Origin: Mediterraneibacter faecis JCM 15917 | GTDB taxonomy: Bacteria > Bacillota > Clostridia > Lachnospirales > Lachnospiraceae | Assembly (NCBI GenBank): GCA_001312505.1 | Contig: BBDW01000008.1 | Coordinates: 87,807 to 151,806, forward strand | DNA length: 64,000 bases | Reading direction: 5' to 3' | Shown: piece after piece, positions 54,285 to 63,952 of the stretch | How the letters are laid out: every line of letters starts with the position of its first letter | Numbering within the stretch: position 1 is the first letter of the stretch | Notes under the pieces: generated by a model | What the model saw: only the letters and a program-made list of their open reading frames with translations | What the model was told of the DNA's origin: nothing | Database searches by the model: none | Position numbers and translations under genes: made by a program

Positions 54285-55223
54285 ATGAGAGATGAGTTTT
54301 ATTTCCCTTCAAAGGATGGCAATACGGAGATCCACACGATTGAGTGGAAACCGGAAGGAGAAGTGAAAGCTGTCCTGCAGTTAAGCCATGGAATGGTGGA
54401 ATATATTAAGAGATACGATGAATTTGCAGAATTCATGTGTAGTCATGGATATTATGTCGTTGGAAACGATCATTTAGGGCATGGAAAATCTGTGCAGAGC
54501 AAGTCGGAGTATGGATTTTTTAACGAAAAATATGGAAATGCATGCGTGATCGGAGATATGCATACACTTCGTCAGCGGACGATGAAGAAATATCCGGATG
54601 TACCTTACTTTATGTTAGGACATAGCATGGGCTCAAGTCTTTTGCGCCAGTATGTACAGATGTATGGAAATGGGCTGGCGGGAGCAATGTTTATCGGAGT
54701 TGTAGCAGATCAGCAGAGAGCGACACTTCAGTTTGGAAGAAGATTGTGTAGGACACTGGCGATGTTCCGTGGCTGGCATTATAAAAGTAAACTGGTGGAT
54801 AGAATGGCAGTCGGTGCCTATAATAGGAAATTCAAGAATCCAAAGACACGCGCGGACTGGGTAACCAGTGATGAAGAACATCTGGAAAAATATATTTCAG
54901 ATCCACTGTGCTCCTTTGTCTTTACAGTGAACGCGTATTATAGCATGTTTACCGGGATGCTTATAATGGAGAAAAAAGAAAGTATCTATATGATTCCGAA
55001 GCAGCTTCCAGTCCTTTTCGCAGCCGGTGCCGAAGATCCGGTTGGAGGATTCGGAAAAGGCGTAAGGAAGGTTTATGAGAAATACAAAGCGGCCGGAATC
55101 CAGGACATCAGTCTAAGACTGTATGCCGGTGATCGTCATGAACTGCTCAACGAGACAGATCGGGAGCAGGTATATGAAGATCTTCTCGAGTGGATGGAAG
55201 AACGTAGAAAAATAAATTATTAG
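54285..55223 (+). CDS. Alpha/beta hydrolase, monoglyceride lipase-like
   Basis: This is a 312-residue serine hydrolase of the lysophospholipase/S33 type. The oxyanion region HGMVEYIKRYDEFAEFMCSHGYYVVGNDHLGHGKS, the nucleophile elbow LGHSMGSSL, a late Asp in GAEDPVGGFGKG and the catalytic His in AGDRHELLNE form a complete triad. No signal peptide is seen, so it is probably cytoplasmic. It starts 10 bases after the citrate synthase stop and may be co-transcribed. The substrate is likely a small ester or monoacylglycerol by family. Confidence 0.85.
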   Translation: MRDEFYFPSKDGNTEIHTIEWKPEGEVKAVLQLSHGMVEYIKRYDEFAEFMCSHGYYVVGNDHLGHGKSVQSKSEYGFFNEKYGNACVIGDMHTLRQRTMKKYPDVPYFMLGHSMGSSLLRQYVQMYGNGLAGAMFIGVVADQQRATLQFGRRLCRTLAMFRGWHYKSKLVDRMAVGAYNRKFKNPKTRADWVTSDEEHLEKYISDPLCSFVFTVNAYYSMFTGMLIMEKKESIYMIPKQLPVLFAAGAEDPVGGFGKGVRKVYEKYKAAGIQDISLRLYAGDRHELLNETDREQVYEDLLEWMEERRKINY

Positions 55224-55282
55224 TTTATATTTTTTCATAATCTGTTTATATTTTTTCGTATTCTTTAAGAAAGCACTCATAC

Positions 55283-55721
55283 TTTTGACACATTTTCCGG
55301 ATATACTAATATCAAGATAGTTGATAAGAGAAAATCAATTATCTTCCCCCCCTCATAAAGTTGTGACACAGGAAAGTGTCAACACTTTACTCTCATTCCT
55401 TTAGATAACTATAAACACAACGAAGCCCGTTAGCCGAAAGGTTAGCGGGCTTTCGCGTTGCAGTGATAACTTAGATGATGCCAGAATATAGGTGGTGTTA
55501 TATATAAAACAATCCTGCACGACATCATATGAAAACACAAAAAGTAAGACCCGAGCACCTCACTGCTTCAGCAGATTGACAATCGGGTCTTCTTTTTATT
55601 ATCTAAAGGAATGAGAGTAAAGTCGACATCCCGGCACACCGGGATGCCATTACTTTATGAGGGGGGAGATAGTTGTTTATCAACTATCTGAGTCTTAGTA
55701 TAGACAGAAAATGTGTCAAAA
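55283..55721. repeat. Composite inverted-repeat element C between convergent genes
   Basis: This is a 439-bp element with no gene. The ends TTTTGACACATTTTC (55283-55297) and GAAAATGTGTCAAAA (55707-55721) are perfect inverted repeats. The inner borders, 55384-55408 and 55599-55623, match perfectly over 25 bases (TTCCTTTAGATAA within). Each arm carries a different mini-hairpin at the same place: GACAC/GTGTC (55365-55380) on the left and CATCCCGG/CCGGGATG (55627-55646) on the right. Each arm also has GATAGTTGAT-type palindromes and a C7 or G6 run. The centre holds a hairpin at about 55420-55460 and AAGACCCGA/TCGGGTCTT (55546-55591) followed by CTTTTT, which can serve as a terminator. Confidence 0.85.
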
Positions 55722-55765
55722 TTATGTTCAAACATTAAAAGAAAAATAAATAAAATAAAATAAAC

Positions 55766-56372
55766 TTAATCCTGAACGCTTACAAACACTTCATAGACCT
55801 TCTTGAGTGATTTATGAAGATAAGGTTTGTACTCTTCCATAGAAACAGGTTTCTCATGAAGGATACAGTTGTAACTTGTTGAACTGATCAATTCAATTAG
55901 TGTAAAAAGTAAGAGATCCGGATTCTCACAGTTTACATTATATTTTACAAGTGAATTTCTGTAGTGATCATAAAATTGCCTGGACACTACAGAACCTGTT
56001 CCGACAGCATCCTGGAAAACTCCCCAGGAGAGATTCTTTGACAAAAATTTTAACAAGGACTGCTGTTTCTGGAAACGGTCAATAATATAGTCTGTTAAAA
56101 AAGAATCTCTTCTTCTAAAGAATTAATCTCAGTTCCTTCAAGCTGCTTGTGTGCATCATCAAAAAGCTGACAGGCTTTGTATGCGATCAATTTATCTCTT
56201 AAATCATACTTGTCTTTGAAATAAAGATAGAATGTCCCCCCCTTTGCCAGACCGGCTGATTCACGATGTCGGATACAGTTGTTTTGGCAAAGCCTTTTCC
56301 GGTGAACAGGTCAAATGCAGTCTGGAGCAGTGTATTCATTTTCTGTTTTTTATTATCATCTACTTTTCCCAT
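55766..56372 (-). CDS. TetR/AcrR-family regulator (three indels)
   Basis: This is a probable repressor of the divergent MMPL exporter operon. The minus-strand ATG at 56372, with AAGGAGG upstream, opens a helix-turn-helix domain. As read, the frame is broken at 56256 (GG read as G in NQAGLAK) and at 56097-56102 (T6, one short, after EEEI). A G7 run (56236-56242) adds a Gly. Repaired it reads FAKTTVSDIVNQAGLAKGTFYLYFKDKYDLRDKL, the classical TetR recognition helix. The C-terminal ligand-binding domain from 56056 to 55766 is intact. The position opposite the exporter and the operator-like palindrome support local control. Confidence 0.78.
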
Positions 56373-56553
56373 AATCTCAATGACCTCCTTTGTGTGTCTT
56401 TAGTGATTGTAATATATAATACAAACTTTGCCAATAAGAGGTTTTCATAAAAATACATTCTGTGAAAAATTCCTATTGTCTTTTTACTAGTATGGCACAA
56501 AATTCCTAAAAGTCAATAAAAATGACCATTTTTCATTTTTTAACAAAAAAATA

Positions 56554-56581
56554 TTGACTAATGGTCATTTCGCGCTATACT
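56554..56581 (+). promoter_or_regulatory. Promoter and TetR-operator-like site for the MMPL operon
   Basis: TTGACT (56554-56559) and TATACT (56576-56581) are 16 bases apart. TGAC-TAATG-GTCA (56555-56567) is a palindrome over the -35. AATGGTCATT (56560-56569) also occurs inverted upstream as AATGACCATT (56521-56530). Binding of the divergent TetR protein would block the promoter. Confidence 0.75.
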
Positions 56582-56623
56582 ATAAGAGACTTGAGTAGTG
56601 AGACAGTATAGGAGATGATACAA

Positions 56624-58695
56624 ATGGTTAAAGTTGGCAAATGGATTGCCAAACACAGAGTTCTGATGTTGATCATCGGATTTCTTCTGATTATCCCGTC
56701 GGTCATCGGGATGGCAAAGACACGTGTAAACTATGATTTGCTCAGTTATCTGCCGGAGCATCTGGAGACAGTAAAGGGTCAGGATATTCTGGTGGATGAG
56801 TATGGAATGGGCGCTTTCTCCATGGTCGTGGTAGAGAACATGGACATGAAGGATGTTCAGAAGCTTGAAGATCAGTTCAGTGAAGTACCGCATGTAAAAG
56901 ATGTACTTTGGTATGACGATGTAGCTGATATCAGTCTTCCGGTGGAGATGATCCCAAAGGATTTAAAGGAGGCGTTTTTCAAAGGCGATGCCACGATGAT
57001 GCTTGTATTGTTTGATAATACAACATCTTCTGATGAAGCTATGGATGCTGTCGGACAGATGAGAAAGCTGGCGAATGATCAGTGCTTTATCAGCGGTATG
57101 ACAGGAGTTGTTACAGATATTAAGAATCTGGCACTTAAAGAACTTCCGGTTTATGTGGTGATTGCAGCACTTTTAAGTCTGGTCGTACTTGAACTGACAA
57201 GCGGATCTTTCGTAGTACCGATTTTATTTCTGATCAGTATTGGGCTTGCGATTCTCTACAATCTTGGAAGCAACATTTTCCTTGGAGAGACTTCGTATAT
57301 CACAAAGGCATTGACTGCGGTATTGCAGCTGGGTGTGACAATGGATTATTCCATTTTCCTCTTGAACAGCTACGAGGAAAACAAGAAGCGTTTTCCGGGA
57401 GAGAAAGAACGTGCCATGGGACATGCGATTTCCAATACATTTAAGTCTGTGGCAGGAAGCTCTGTTACGACAGTAGCCGGATTCGTAGCGTTGTGTGTTA
57501 TGACATTTGCACTTGGCCGAGATCTTGGTATCGTTATGGCAAAAGGCGTATTGATCGGTGTGATCTGTTGCGTAACAGTTTTACCTTCTTTGGTTCTTGT
57601 ATTTGATAAACCAATTGAGAAGACAAAACATAAACTGTTGCTCAGCAACATGGATAAGCCATCAGCTTTTATTACAAAGCACTATAAAGTATGGATCGTT
57701 GTTTTCCTGGTACTTTTATTCCCGGCTATTTATGGAAATAATCACACAAAGATTTACTACAACATTGCAGATTCACTCCCATCCACACTGGACAGTAATG
57801 TGGCGAATGCAGAACTTAAGAAAGACTTCGATATGAGTAATATTCATATGGTTATGTTAGATAGAAGTATGGATGCAAAACAGAAGTCGAAAATGTTCGA
57901 TGAGATTGATTCTGTGAAGGGTGTCAAGTGGACGATCAGTATGAATTCGCTGATTGGACCGGCAGTGCCAGACTCTATGATACCAAATGATATCAAAGAA
58001 ATGCTGCAAAGCGATGATTACGAGCTTGCATTCGTATGCTCGGAATATGAATCAGCAACAGAGGAAGTCAATACACAGATTGCATCGATCGATAAGATTG
58101 TAAAATCTTATGATAAAAATGCGATGGTAATTGGAGAAGCTCCTTTGATGAAAGACTTGGAGGATGTAACCAATGTGGATCTGGTAAATGTAAATGCACT
58201 TTCAATTGCAGCGATATTTATCATTATTATGATTATCTTCAAATCAATATCACTGCCAATCATATTGGTGGCAGTTATTGAATTTGCAATTATGGTTAAT
58301 ATGGCAATCCCGTTTTATCAGGGAACAAGCTTCCATTTGTTGCAAGTATAGTAATTGGAGCAATTCAGTTGGGAGCAACTGTAGATTATGCAATTCTAAT
58401 GACGACCCGCTATCAGAAAGAGCGTCAGCGTGGACGAGATAAGATGGAAGCAATCAGTATTGCCCATAAAACTAGTATGCCGTCAATTATCAGCAGCGGA
58501 TTAAGTTTCTTCGCGGCAACATTTGGAGTAGCCTGCTACTCTCAGGTTGAAATGATCGGTTCTATTTGCACTTTGCTTGCGCGAGGAGCGATTATCAGTA
58601 TGGTTGTTGTAATCCTGATATTGCCGGCGATGTTTATGATATTTGACAAAGTAATATGTAAGACGTCCATCGGATTCCTCGGTGGAAAAAAGTAG
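56624..58695 (+). CDS. MMPL/RND-family exporter (frameshift at 58333-58334)
   Basis: This is a membrane transporter of the MMPL (YdfJ-like RND) family, about 690 residues with 12 spans in two halves. Each half has an extracytoplasmic domain and a GVTMDYSIFLLNSY / GATVDYAILMTTRY motif in the central span, with the Asp expected for proton relay. The start is ATG 56624 with AGGAG upstream; ATG 56615 is too close to that site. At 58333-58334 a CCC is read as CC; restoring it gives TSFPFVASIVIGAIQLGATVDY. Related proteins move lipids or hydrophobic compounds. It is co-transcribed with the LxxG-repeat protein gene. Confidence 0.86.
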
Positions 58696-58711
58696 AAAGG
58701 ATGTAAGAATC

Positions 58712-61194
58712 ATGAACAAAAACAGAAAAATCAAACGTGGACTCACAACTTCTCTTGCCGTTGGAATGTCAGTATGATGGGTGCTGTGCCGGTCTTTGCT
58801 GCAGGAACAAGTTCTGACGCAGATGCAGTTTATAAGGAAGAGACAGTTTATGTAAATGCAGACGCAACAGGAACAATTGATGAAGTAACAGTATCTAACT
58901 GGCTGAAGAATTCGGGCAGTGTATCAGGAAGCCTGACAGATGCAAGTACTCTGAAAGATATTAAGAATGTAAAAGGTGATGAAACATTCAAAGCATCTGG
59001 AGATACATTGACATGGAATACAGACGGTGAAGATATTTATTATCAGGGAACAACAGATCAGAATCTTCCGGTTTCTGTAAAGCTTACTTACTATCTGGAC
59101 GGAAAAGAAATCAAACCGGCAGATTTGAAAGGAAAAAGCGGACATCTGAAGATTCAGGTGGATTATACAAATAAAGAGAAGAAAACAGTCAGCGTAGATG
59201 GAAAACAAGAAGAAGTTTACACACCATTTGTCATGATGACGGGAATGATCCTTCCGAATGAAACATTTAGCAATGTTACGATTGATAACGGAAAAGTTAT
59301 TTCTGATGGAAGCAAGAATATCGTAGTCGGATTCGGAATGCCTGGCATGAAAGAAAGTTTGAATCTGGACGAAAGCAAAACAGAAGATCTGACAATCCCG
59401 GAAAGTCTCTGCGTGGAAGCTGATGTGACAGATTTCACAATGTCTTCTACATTTACAGTGGCACTTACCGATCTTCTTGATGACATTGATTTTGATAATA
59501 TCGTAGATGTTGATTCACTGAAGAGTTCCTTAGATGAACTGGAAGATGCAGCACTTCAGTTAGTAAGTGGATCTGACACACTTGCAGACGGAGCCGGAAC
59601 ACTTGCAGACGGTGTCAACAGCTATACAGAAGGTGCGGATACTTTGAATGATGCAATTCAGAAGTACCTTGGAAGCAATGGAGAACTGAACGGAAGCGTG
59701 ACAGAGTATGTGAATGGTGTCAATAAAGTTGTCAAAGGCGTGCAGGATTATACAGACGGAACAAATGCACTGGCTGACGGAGTTACAGCTTATATTGGCG
59801 GTGAACAGCAGCTGGCAGCAGGTGCCGCGAAACTGAGCCAGCTCAGCAGCGGACTGAAAACAGTACAGGGAGCGATCAGTCAGCTGAATGCAGCGATTGA
59901 CGGAGAAGGAGCAGCGACAGAAGATATTCAGGTAGCAGCCGGCCAACTGGCAGCGGGAACAGCACAGCTGAAAGCAGCACTTGGAAGCAAAGAGGTTCAG
60001 GCACTTTTGGGTCAGGTAGGAAATATGTTGGCGACAGGAACTGAAATGATCAATCAGACAGAGCAGCTTGGAACAGCGCTGAATGATGGAATTGCAACAC
60101 CGGTTCAGAATATTGCAGCTAACCTCACAAGTCTGAGTCAGCAGCTTGGAATGATTAACCAGCAGCTTGCTACTTTGGACACAACTTGTCAGAGTGCAGT
60201 AGATGATCTGAATGCAAAGATCAGAGATTATAATGATAAGGTTGATACAGCAAAAAATGCAGCAGCAAACAGCAAAGCAACAATTGATTCTGCAGTCAGT
60301 GAATTACAGGCGAAGAAAGATCAGACAACAGACGAGACTGCAAAAGCGGATCTTCAGGCAGCAATTGATAAATTAAATGCAGCAAAGAGCGCGGCAGACG
60401 GATTGAGCGGACTCGAGAAGGCAAGCGAAGTTAGTGTGACAATTCCAACAATTGATACAACAGCGATCCAGCAGGAGATGGGAGCAATCAGTGTGTCAAT
60501 GAAAACATTTCAGCAGACAGCACAGACACTGACAGCTCAGCTTCCGGCAATGCAGGAGAAACTTCAGACAATCACAAGTATGAAGGATAAACTTCCGGCG
60601 GAAGCAATCGGACAGTTATCAGAATCTGTAGATCAGCTGGATGCAGGAATGCAGGGATTAAATATAGCAATCGGAACATTTTCATCTAACCTTGGTGAGT
60701 TAAACAAATCTGTACAGGCACAGTTCCCGGCAGCAGTTACGGGTATTCTTGAACTGAACGGTGGATTCTCACAGTTGAGTGCAAATAATGACGCACTTTT
60801 AGCAGGAGCCAACAAACTGAAAGCTAACAGTTCAACACTGGTAGCAGGAGTTCAGACACTTCAGAGCGGAACAAACCAGCTGGCAAGCGGACTAAATACA
60901 CTGGGAAGCCAGATGTCATCCGGAGCGGCAAAACTTTCACTGAACAGCGCAGCCCTTCGTGAAGGTGCAGCAACTCTTCAGTCAGGAGCAAGAGAACTCG
61001 CAGACGGTATGGAGAAGTTCGACCGTGAAGGAACAAGCAAATTAAAGAGCACAGTAGAAGACGAACTTGGTGATGTACTTGACCGTTTCGATGCACTTAC
61101 ATCGGATGATTGTACTTATACAACATTCAGTGGAAAAGACAGCGGAATGGAAGGAAACGTGAAATTCGTAATCGAGACAGAAGCAATCGAGTAA
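58712..61194 (+). CDS. YhgE-like secreted protein with LxxG heptad repeats (frameshift near 58770)
   Basis: This is a large exported protein, about 827 residues. ATG 58712 opens a signal peptide (MNKNRKIKRGLTTSLAVGM...MMGAVPVFAAG); a CC read as C near 58770 breaks it, and SSMMGAVP restores it. After a beta-rich N-terminal domain come many repeats of the xxxLxxG type (LADGAGTLADGVNSYTEGAD, then LQSGTNQLASGLNTLGSQ). A long Ala/Gln-rich coiled-coil section lies between them. Such repeats are found in YhgE/Pip-like proteins next to MMPL exporters. Unlike YhgE no C-terminal membrane spans are visible, so it is probably a periplasm-like or wall-associated partner of the exporter. Confidence 0.78.
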
Positions 61195-61219
61195 ATCGTA
61201 TCATCTCTATAATATAGGA

Positions 61220-61259
61220 AAAACGGAGAAATCCCCGACCAGGATTTCTCCGTTTTGTT
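61220..61259 (+). terminator. Intrinsic terminator after the LxxG-repeat gene
   Basis: AAAACGGAGAAATCC (61220-61234) pairs perfectly with GGATTTCTCCGTTTT (61242-61256). Confidence 0.88.
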
Positions 61260-61304
61260 ACTGTGTCAATCAGCGGAGTGATTGACACGGGAGTGAACAG
61301 TAAC
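61257..61304. repeat. Nested palindrome downstream of the terminator
   Basis: An outer GTTACTGT/ACAGTAAC pair (61257-61264, 61297-61304) encloses GTGTCAATCA/TGATTGACAC (61263-61272, 61279-61288). The 13-mer GTGAACAGTAACT at 61293-61305 also occurs at 6833-6845. The 248-base gap to the next gene holds nothing else that is recognised. Confidence 0.6.
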
Positions 61305-61442
61305 TCCGTTTTTCGTTTTGGAATTTGCCATCACAAGAAGGGATTGCAAAAAATACCATTATGTAGTAGTCTGTCTATAGAGATGCTATTGAATGCACAG
61401 TAGAACAAATTGATAGTAGAAATTATGGTATGTGGGGAAGAT

Positions 61443-62807
61443 ATGGAAGGAAATTTAACAAAGGGTCCTATTTTAAAGACCTTGACAAAGTTGGCGATAC
61501 CGATTATGGCATCGTCATTTTTAGGGACATTGTATAATCTTACAGATATGGCATGGATCGGTCTGCTTGGTTCGAAGGCAGTTGCCGGAGTTGGTGTTGG
61601 AGGAATGTACACCTGGCTGTCACAAGGATTGGCATCTATGGCTCGAATGGGCGGACAAGTTCAAGTAGCGCAATGTATCGGAAAAGGAAATAGAGACGAG
61701 GCGAATAAATATGCGCAGACCGCAGTACAGTTAGCTACATTGATGGGATTAGTATATGCGGCAATTGTATTGCTGTTTTTACATCGATTGATCGGCTTCT
61801 TTCATTTGGATGATGCAGAAGCAATTGCGGCTGCACTTTCTTATACAAGAATTGCCTGCGGTTTGATCGTATTTTCATTTCTGACATTTACATTGACAGG
61901 TATTTATACTGCACAGGGAGATTCAAAGACTCCATTTATTGCGAATCTGATCGGGCTGGTAATTAATATGATCCTGGATCCGGTACTGATTCTTGGACCG
62001 GGGCCACTTCCTGAATTGGGTGTGGCAGGTGCAGCAATTGCGACTGTAACAGCGCAGGGAATTGTAATGAGTGTAATGATCATCGGAATCTTTGTGCAGA
62101 AGAAGGATAATGTATTAAAAGGAATTCGTCTGTTTGCAAGAATTCCGATGGAATATGTAAGTGGAATCTGCAAGATCGGAATTCCGACAGCACTTCAGGG
62201 AATGGCTTATTGTGTAATCTCAATGGTACTTGCACGTATGGTATCCGTCTTTGGTGCTGAGGCAGTTGCAGTACAGAGAGTCGGTGGTCAGATTGAATCG
62301 ATCTCATGGAATACGGCGGATGGATTCGCTGCGGCGCTGAATGCATTTGTTGGACAGAACTATGGAGCCAACAAGATGGATCGTGTCAAGAAAGGATACA
62401 GAGCATCTTTATGGACAGTTGGTATTTGGGGATTGATAATTACAACAATATTTGTATTTGTTCCAAAACCAATCGCAAGAATTTTTTTCCATGAAGCAAC
62501 AGCAATTGAAATCGCAGTAGATTACCTTATAATCGTAGGACTCAGTGAAGCATTTATGTGCGTAGAGCTTATGACGGTTGGGGCATTGTCCGGACTTGGA
62601 AAGACACATCTGTGCAGTGTGATTTCAATTATATTTACAGGAGCGAGAATTCCATTGGCAATTCTCCTTTGCAGAACAGCACTCGGACTTAATGGAATCT
62701 GGTGTGCAGTTTCATCGACATCCATTGTAAAAGGTATTATCTTTGTAGCAACATTCTTCTGGATTACAAGAAGTTCAAGAATACTTAAGAATAATAGCAG
62801 GCTTTGA
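61443..62807 (+). CDS. MATE-family efflux transporter 3
   Basis: This is a 454-residue multidrug and toxic compound extrusion transporter with 12 spans and an intact frame. It begins MEGNLTKGPILKTLTKLAIPIMASSFLGTLYNLTDMAWIGLLGS and shows the second-half repeat (KIGIPTALQGMAYCVISMVLARMVSVFG) and FAAALNAFVGQNYGANKMDRVKKGY. The ATG at 61443 has GGGGAAG upstream; an earlier in-frame ATT/ATG region from 61410 lacks a clear site. It is not in the operon of the two other MATE genes. The terminator overlaps its last codons. Confidence 0.9.
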   Translation: MEGNLTKGPILKTLTKLAIPIMASSFLGTLYNLTDMAWIGLLGSKAVAGVGVGGMYTWLSQGLASMARMGGQVQVAQCIGKGNRDEANKYAQTAVQLATLMGLVYAAIVLLFLHRLIGFFHLDDAEAIAAALSYTRIACGLIVFSFLTFTLTGIYTAQGDSKTPFIANLIGLVINMILDPVLILGPGPLPELGVAGAAIATVTAQGIVMSVMIIGIFVQKKDNVLKGIRLFARIPMEYVSGICKIGIPTALQGMAYCVISMVLARMVSVFGAEAVAVQRVGGQIESISWNTADGFAAALNAFVGQNYGANKMDRVKKGYRASLWTVGIWGLIITTIFVFVPKPIARIFFHEATAIEIAVDYLIIVGLSEAFMCVELMTVGALSGLGKTHLCSVISIIFTGARIPLAILLCRTALGLNGIWCAVSSTSIVKGIIFVATFFWITRSSRILKNNSRL

Positions 62808-62834
62808 TTAAGAAAAGCCTGCTATTATTCTTTT
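62791..62834 (+). terminator. Intrinsic terminator overlapping the end of the third MATE gene
   Basis: ATAATAGCAGGCTTT (62791-62805) pairs perfectly over 15 bases with AAAGCCTGCTATTAT (62814-62828), followed by TCTTTTA. The stop codon lies at the start of the loop. Confidence 0.88.
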
Positions 62835-62878
62835 ATAAGAAACGATAAAGCATATATGAGAAAGGTGTTTAAGGGAAA

Positions 62879-63406
62879 ATGGTAAAAGAAAAACAATGGG
62901 AAAATCATAGAACCAAAGTGATATCATGTATCGTATTTGGAGTATATCTTCTTTTGCTAACTTGGCTTGTGCTGTTTAAATTTGCATTTGCTATAGAAGA
63001 AATCCCACATTTGAGACAATTAAATTTGATTCCTTTTCATTATGAAACAAGCGTTAAGCCTATAATGCATATAAAAGAAGTGGTATATAATATACTTGTT
63101 TTCGTTCCGGCAGGAGTATATTTTACTGCATTTTTTGGAGAAAGAAAATGGTGGAAGGGGGGGATTGGTGCATCATTTCTAATAAGTTTGAGCTTTGAGA
63201 TTATACAGTGGATATTTTCAATTGGAGTAAGTGATATTACAGATTTACTTGGAAATACACTCGGTGGTGTATTGGGGACATTACTTTTTGTACTTTTTGG
63301 GAAAATATTATCCAAGAAAAGAATGCGTGTAATCAATGTAGTTGGAGCAGCGGTTGAAATCGTTGGAATTGCATTGTTGAGTGCGCTGTTTGTGGCAAAT
63401 AAGTAA
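62879..63406 (+). CDS. VanZ-like membrane protein
   Basis: This is a 175-residue membrane protein of the VanZ family, with four to five spans. It has the N-terminal LNLIPF motif after span 1, NILVFVPAGVYFTAF, and the SLSFEIIQWIFSIGVSDITDLLGNTLGGVLG segment that marks the family (the conserved E, Q, D and N). A G7 run (63157-63163) gives an extra Gly in WWKGGIGA. VanZ proteins affect teicoplanin or host-factor resistance in some species; the function here is unknown. AAGGGA lies just before the ATG. Confidence 0.85.
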   Translation: MVKEKQWENHRTKVISCIVFGVYLLLLTWLVLFKFAFAIEEIPHLRQLNLIPFHYETSVKPIMHIKEVVYNILVFVPAGVYFTAFFGERKWWKGGIGASFLISLSFEIIQWIFSIGVSDITDLLGNTLGGVLGTLLFVLFGKILSKKRMRVINVVGAAVEIVGIALLSALFVANK

Positions 63407-63425
63407 GCATGCAATATTCGTAGCA

Positions 63426-63680
63426 TTTGGAAACGCAGTTTACGCATCTGCAACAACCGAAAGAACTGACGTTCTTTCGGTTAAGGCATTCGCCCTATGT
63501 TCCCCAACCCTATCAGCCTGTTGCAAGCAAGCTTGCAAAACCTGTTAGGGTTTGGAAACGCAGTTTACGCATCTGCAACAACCGAAAGAACTGACGTCCT
63601 TTCGGTTAAGGCATTCGCCCTATGTTCCCCCCCACCCCCCTACCAGTTTATTGCAAGCAAGCTTGCAAAATCTGTTAGGG
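63426..63680. repeat. Two tandem copies of a 125-bp structured repeat
   Basis: Copy 1 is 63426-63550 and copy 2 is 63551-63680; a degenerate third start (GGGAACGCAG, 63684 on) follows. Each copy has ACCGAAAGAAC/GTTCTTTCGGT with a TGAC loop (63456-63481; copy 2 has one T-to-C change in the stem), TTGCAAGC/GCTTGCAA, and a CCCTA/TAGGG pair. Copy 1 has TTCCCCAACCC where copy 2 has C7-A-C6. There is no gene inside and the unit is too long for a CRISPR. Confidence 0.88.
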
Positions 63681-63741
63681 TCGGGGAACGCAGATACTAA
63701 TTTTCAGAATATTCTGAATTGCATGAAATATATAAAAAACA

Positions 63742-63770
63742 TTGACAATTAAAAACGGCTGTGTTAAGAT
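63742..63770 (+). promoter_or_regulatory. Strong promoter P1 near the window end
   Basis: TTGACA (63742-63747) and TAAGAT (63765-63770) are separated by 17 bases. No gene starts before the window ends. The sequence from 63771 to 63920 holds no recognised feature. Confidence 0.75.
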
Positions 63771-63923
63771 AACATTCGTCGCTGAGAACGGCACTGAAAA
63801 CTATAGAACGAAAGCTTACTTTAGAGGAAGGCGCGGAGGCGGACAGTCCCTGAGGAAAGAAAGTTCAAAAGAGCAGCTTATAAGAAGAACTAATAAAAAC
63901 TCATAAGAATTGTTAAAAAGTGG

Positions 63924-63952
63924 TTGACAGAAAAGTTTGAATGTGATAACAT
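63924..63952 (+). promoter_or_regulatory. Strong promoter P2 near the window end
   Basis: TTGACA (63924-63929) and TAACAT (63947-63952) are separated by 17 bases, preceded by an AT-rich stretch (AATTGTTAAAAAGTGG). Tandem promoters with a gene-free leader are typical of an rRNA operon, but no rRNA sequence lies inside the window. Confidence 0.75.

Noticed and set aside
63426..63680. CRISPR array
   Set aside because: There are only two copies of a 125-bp unit with no unique spacers.
63820..63870. RNase P RNA start, because of GAGGAAAG
   Set aside because: The bases after it do not continue with the conserved RNase P sequence and the closing region is absent.
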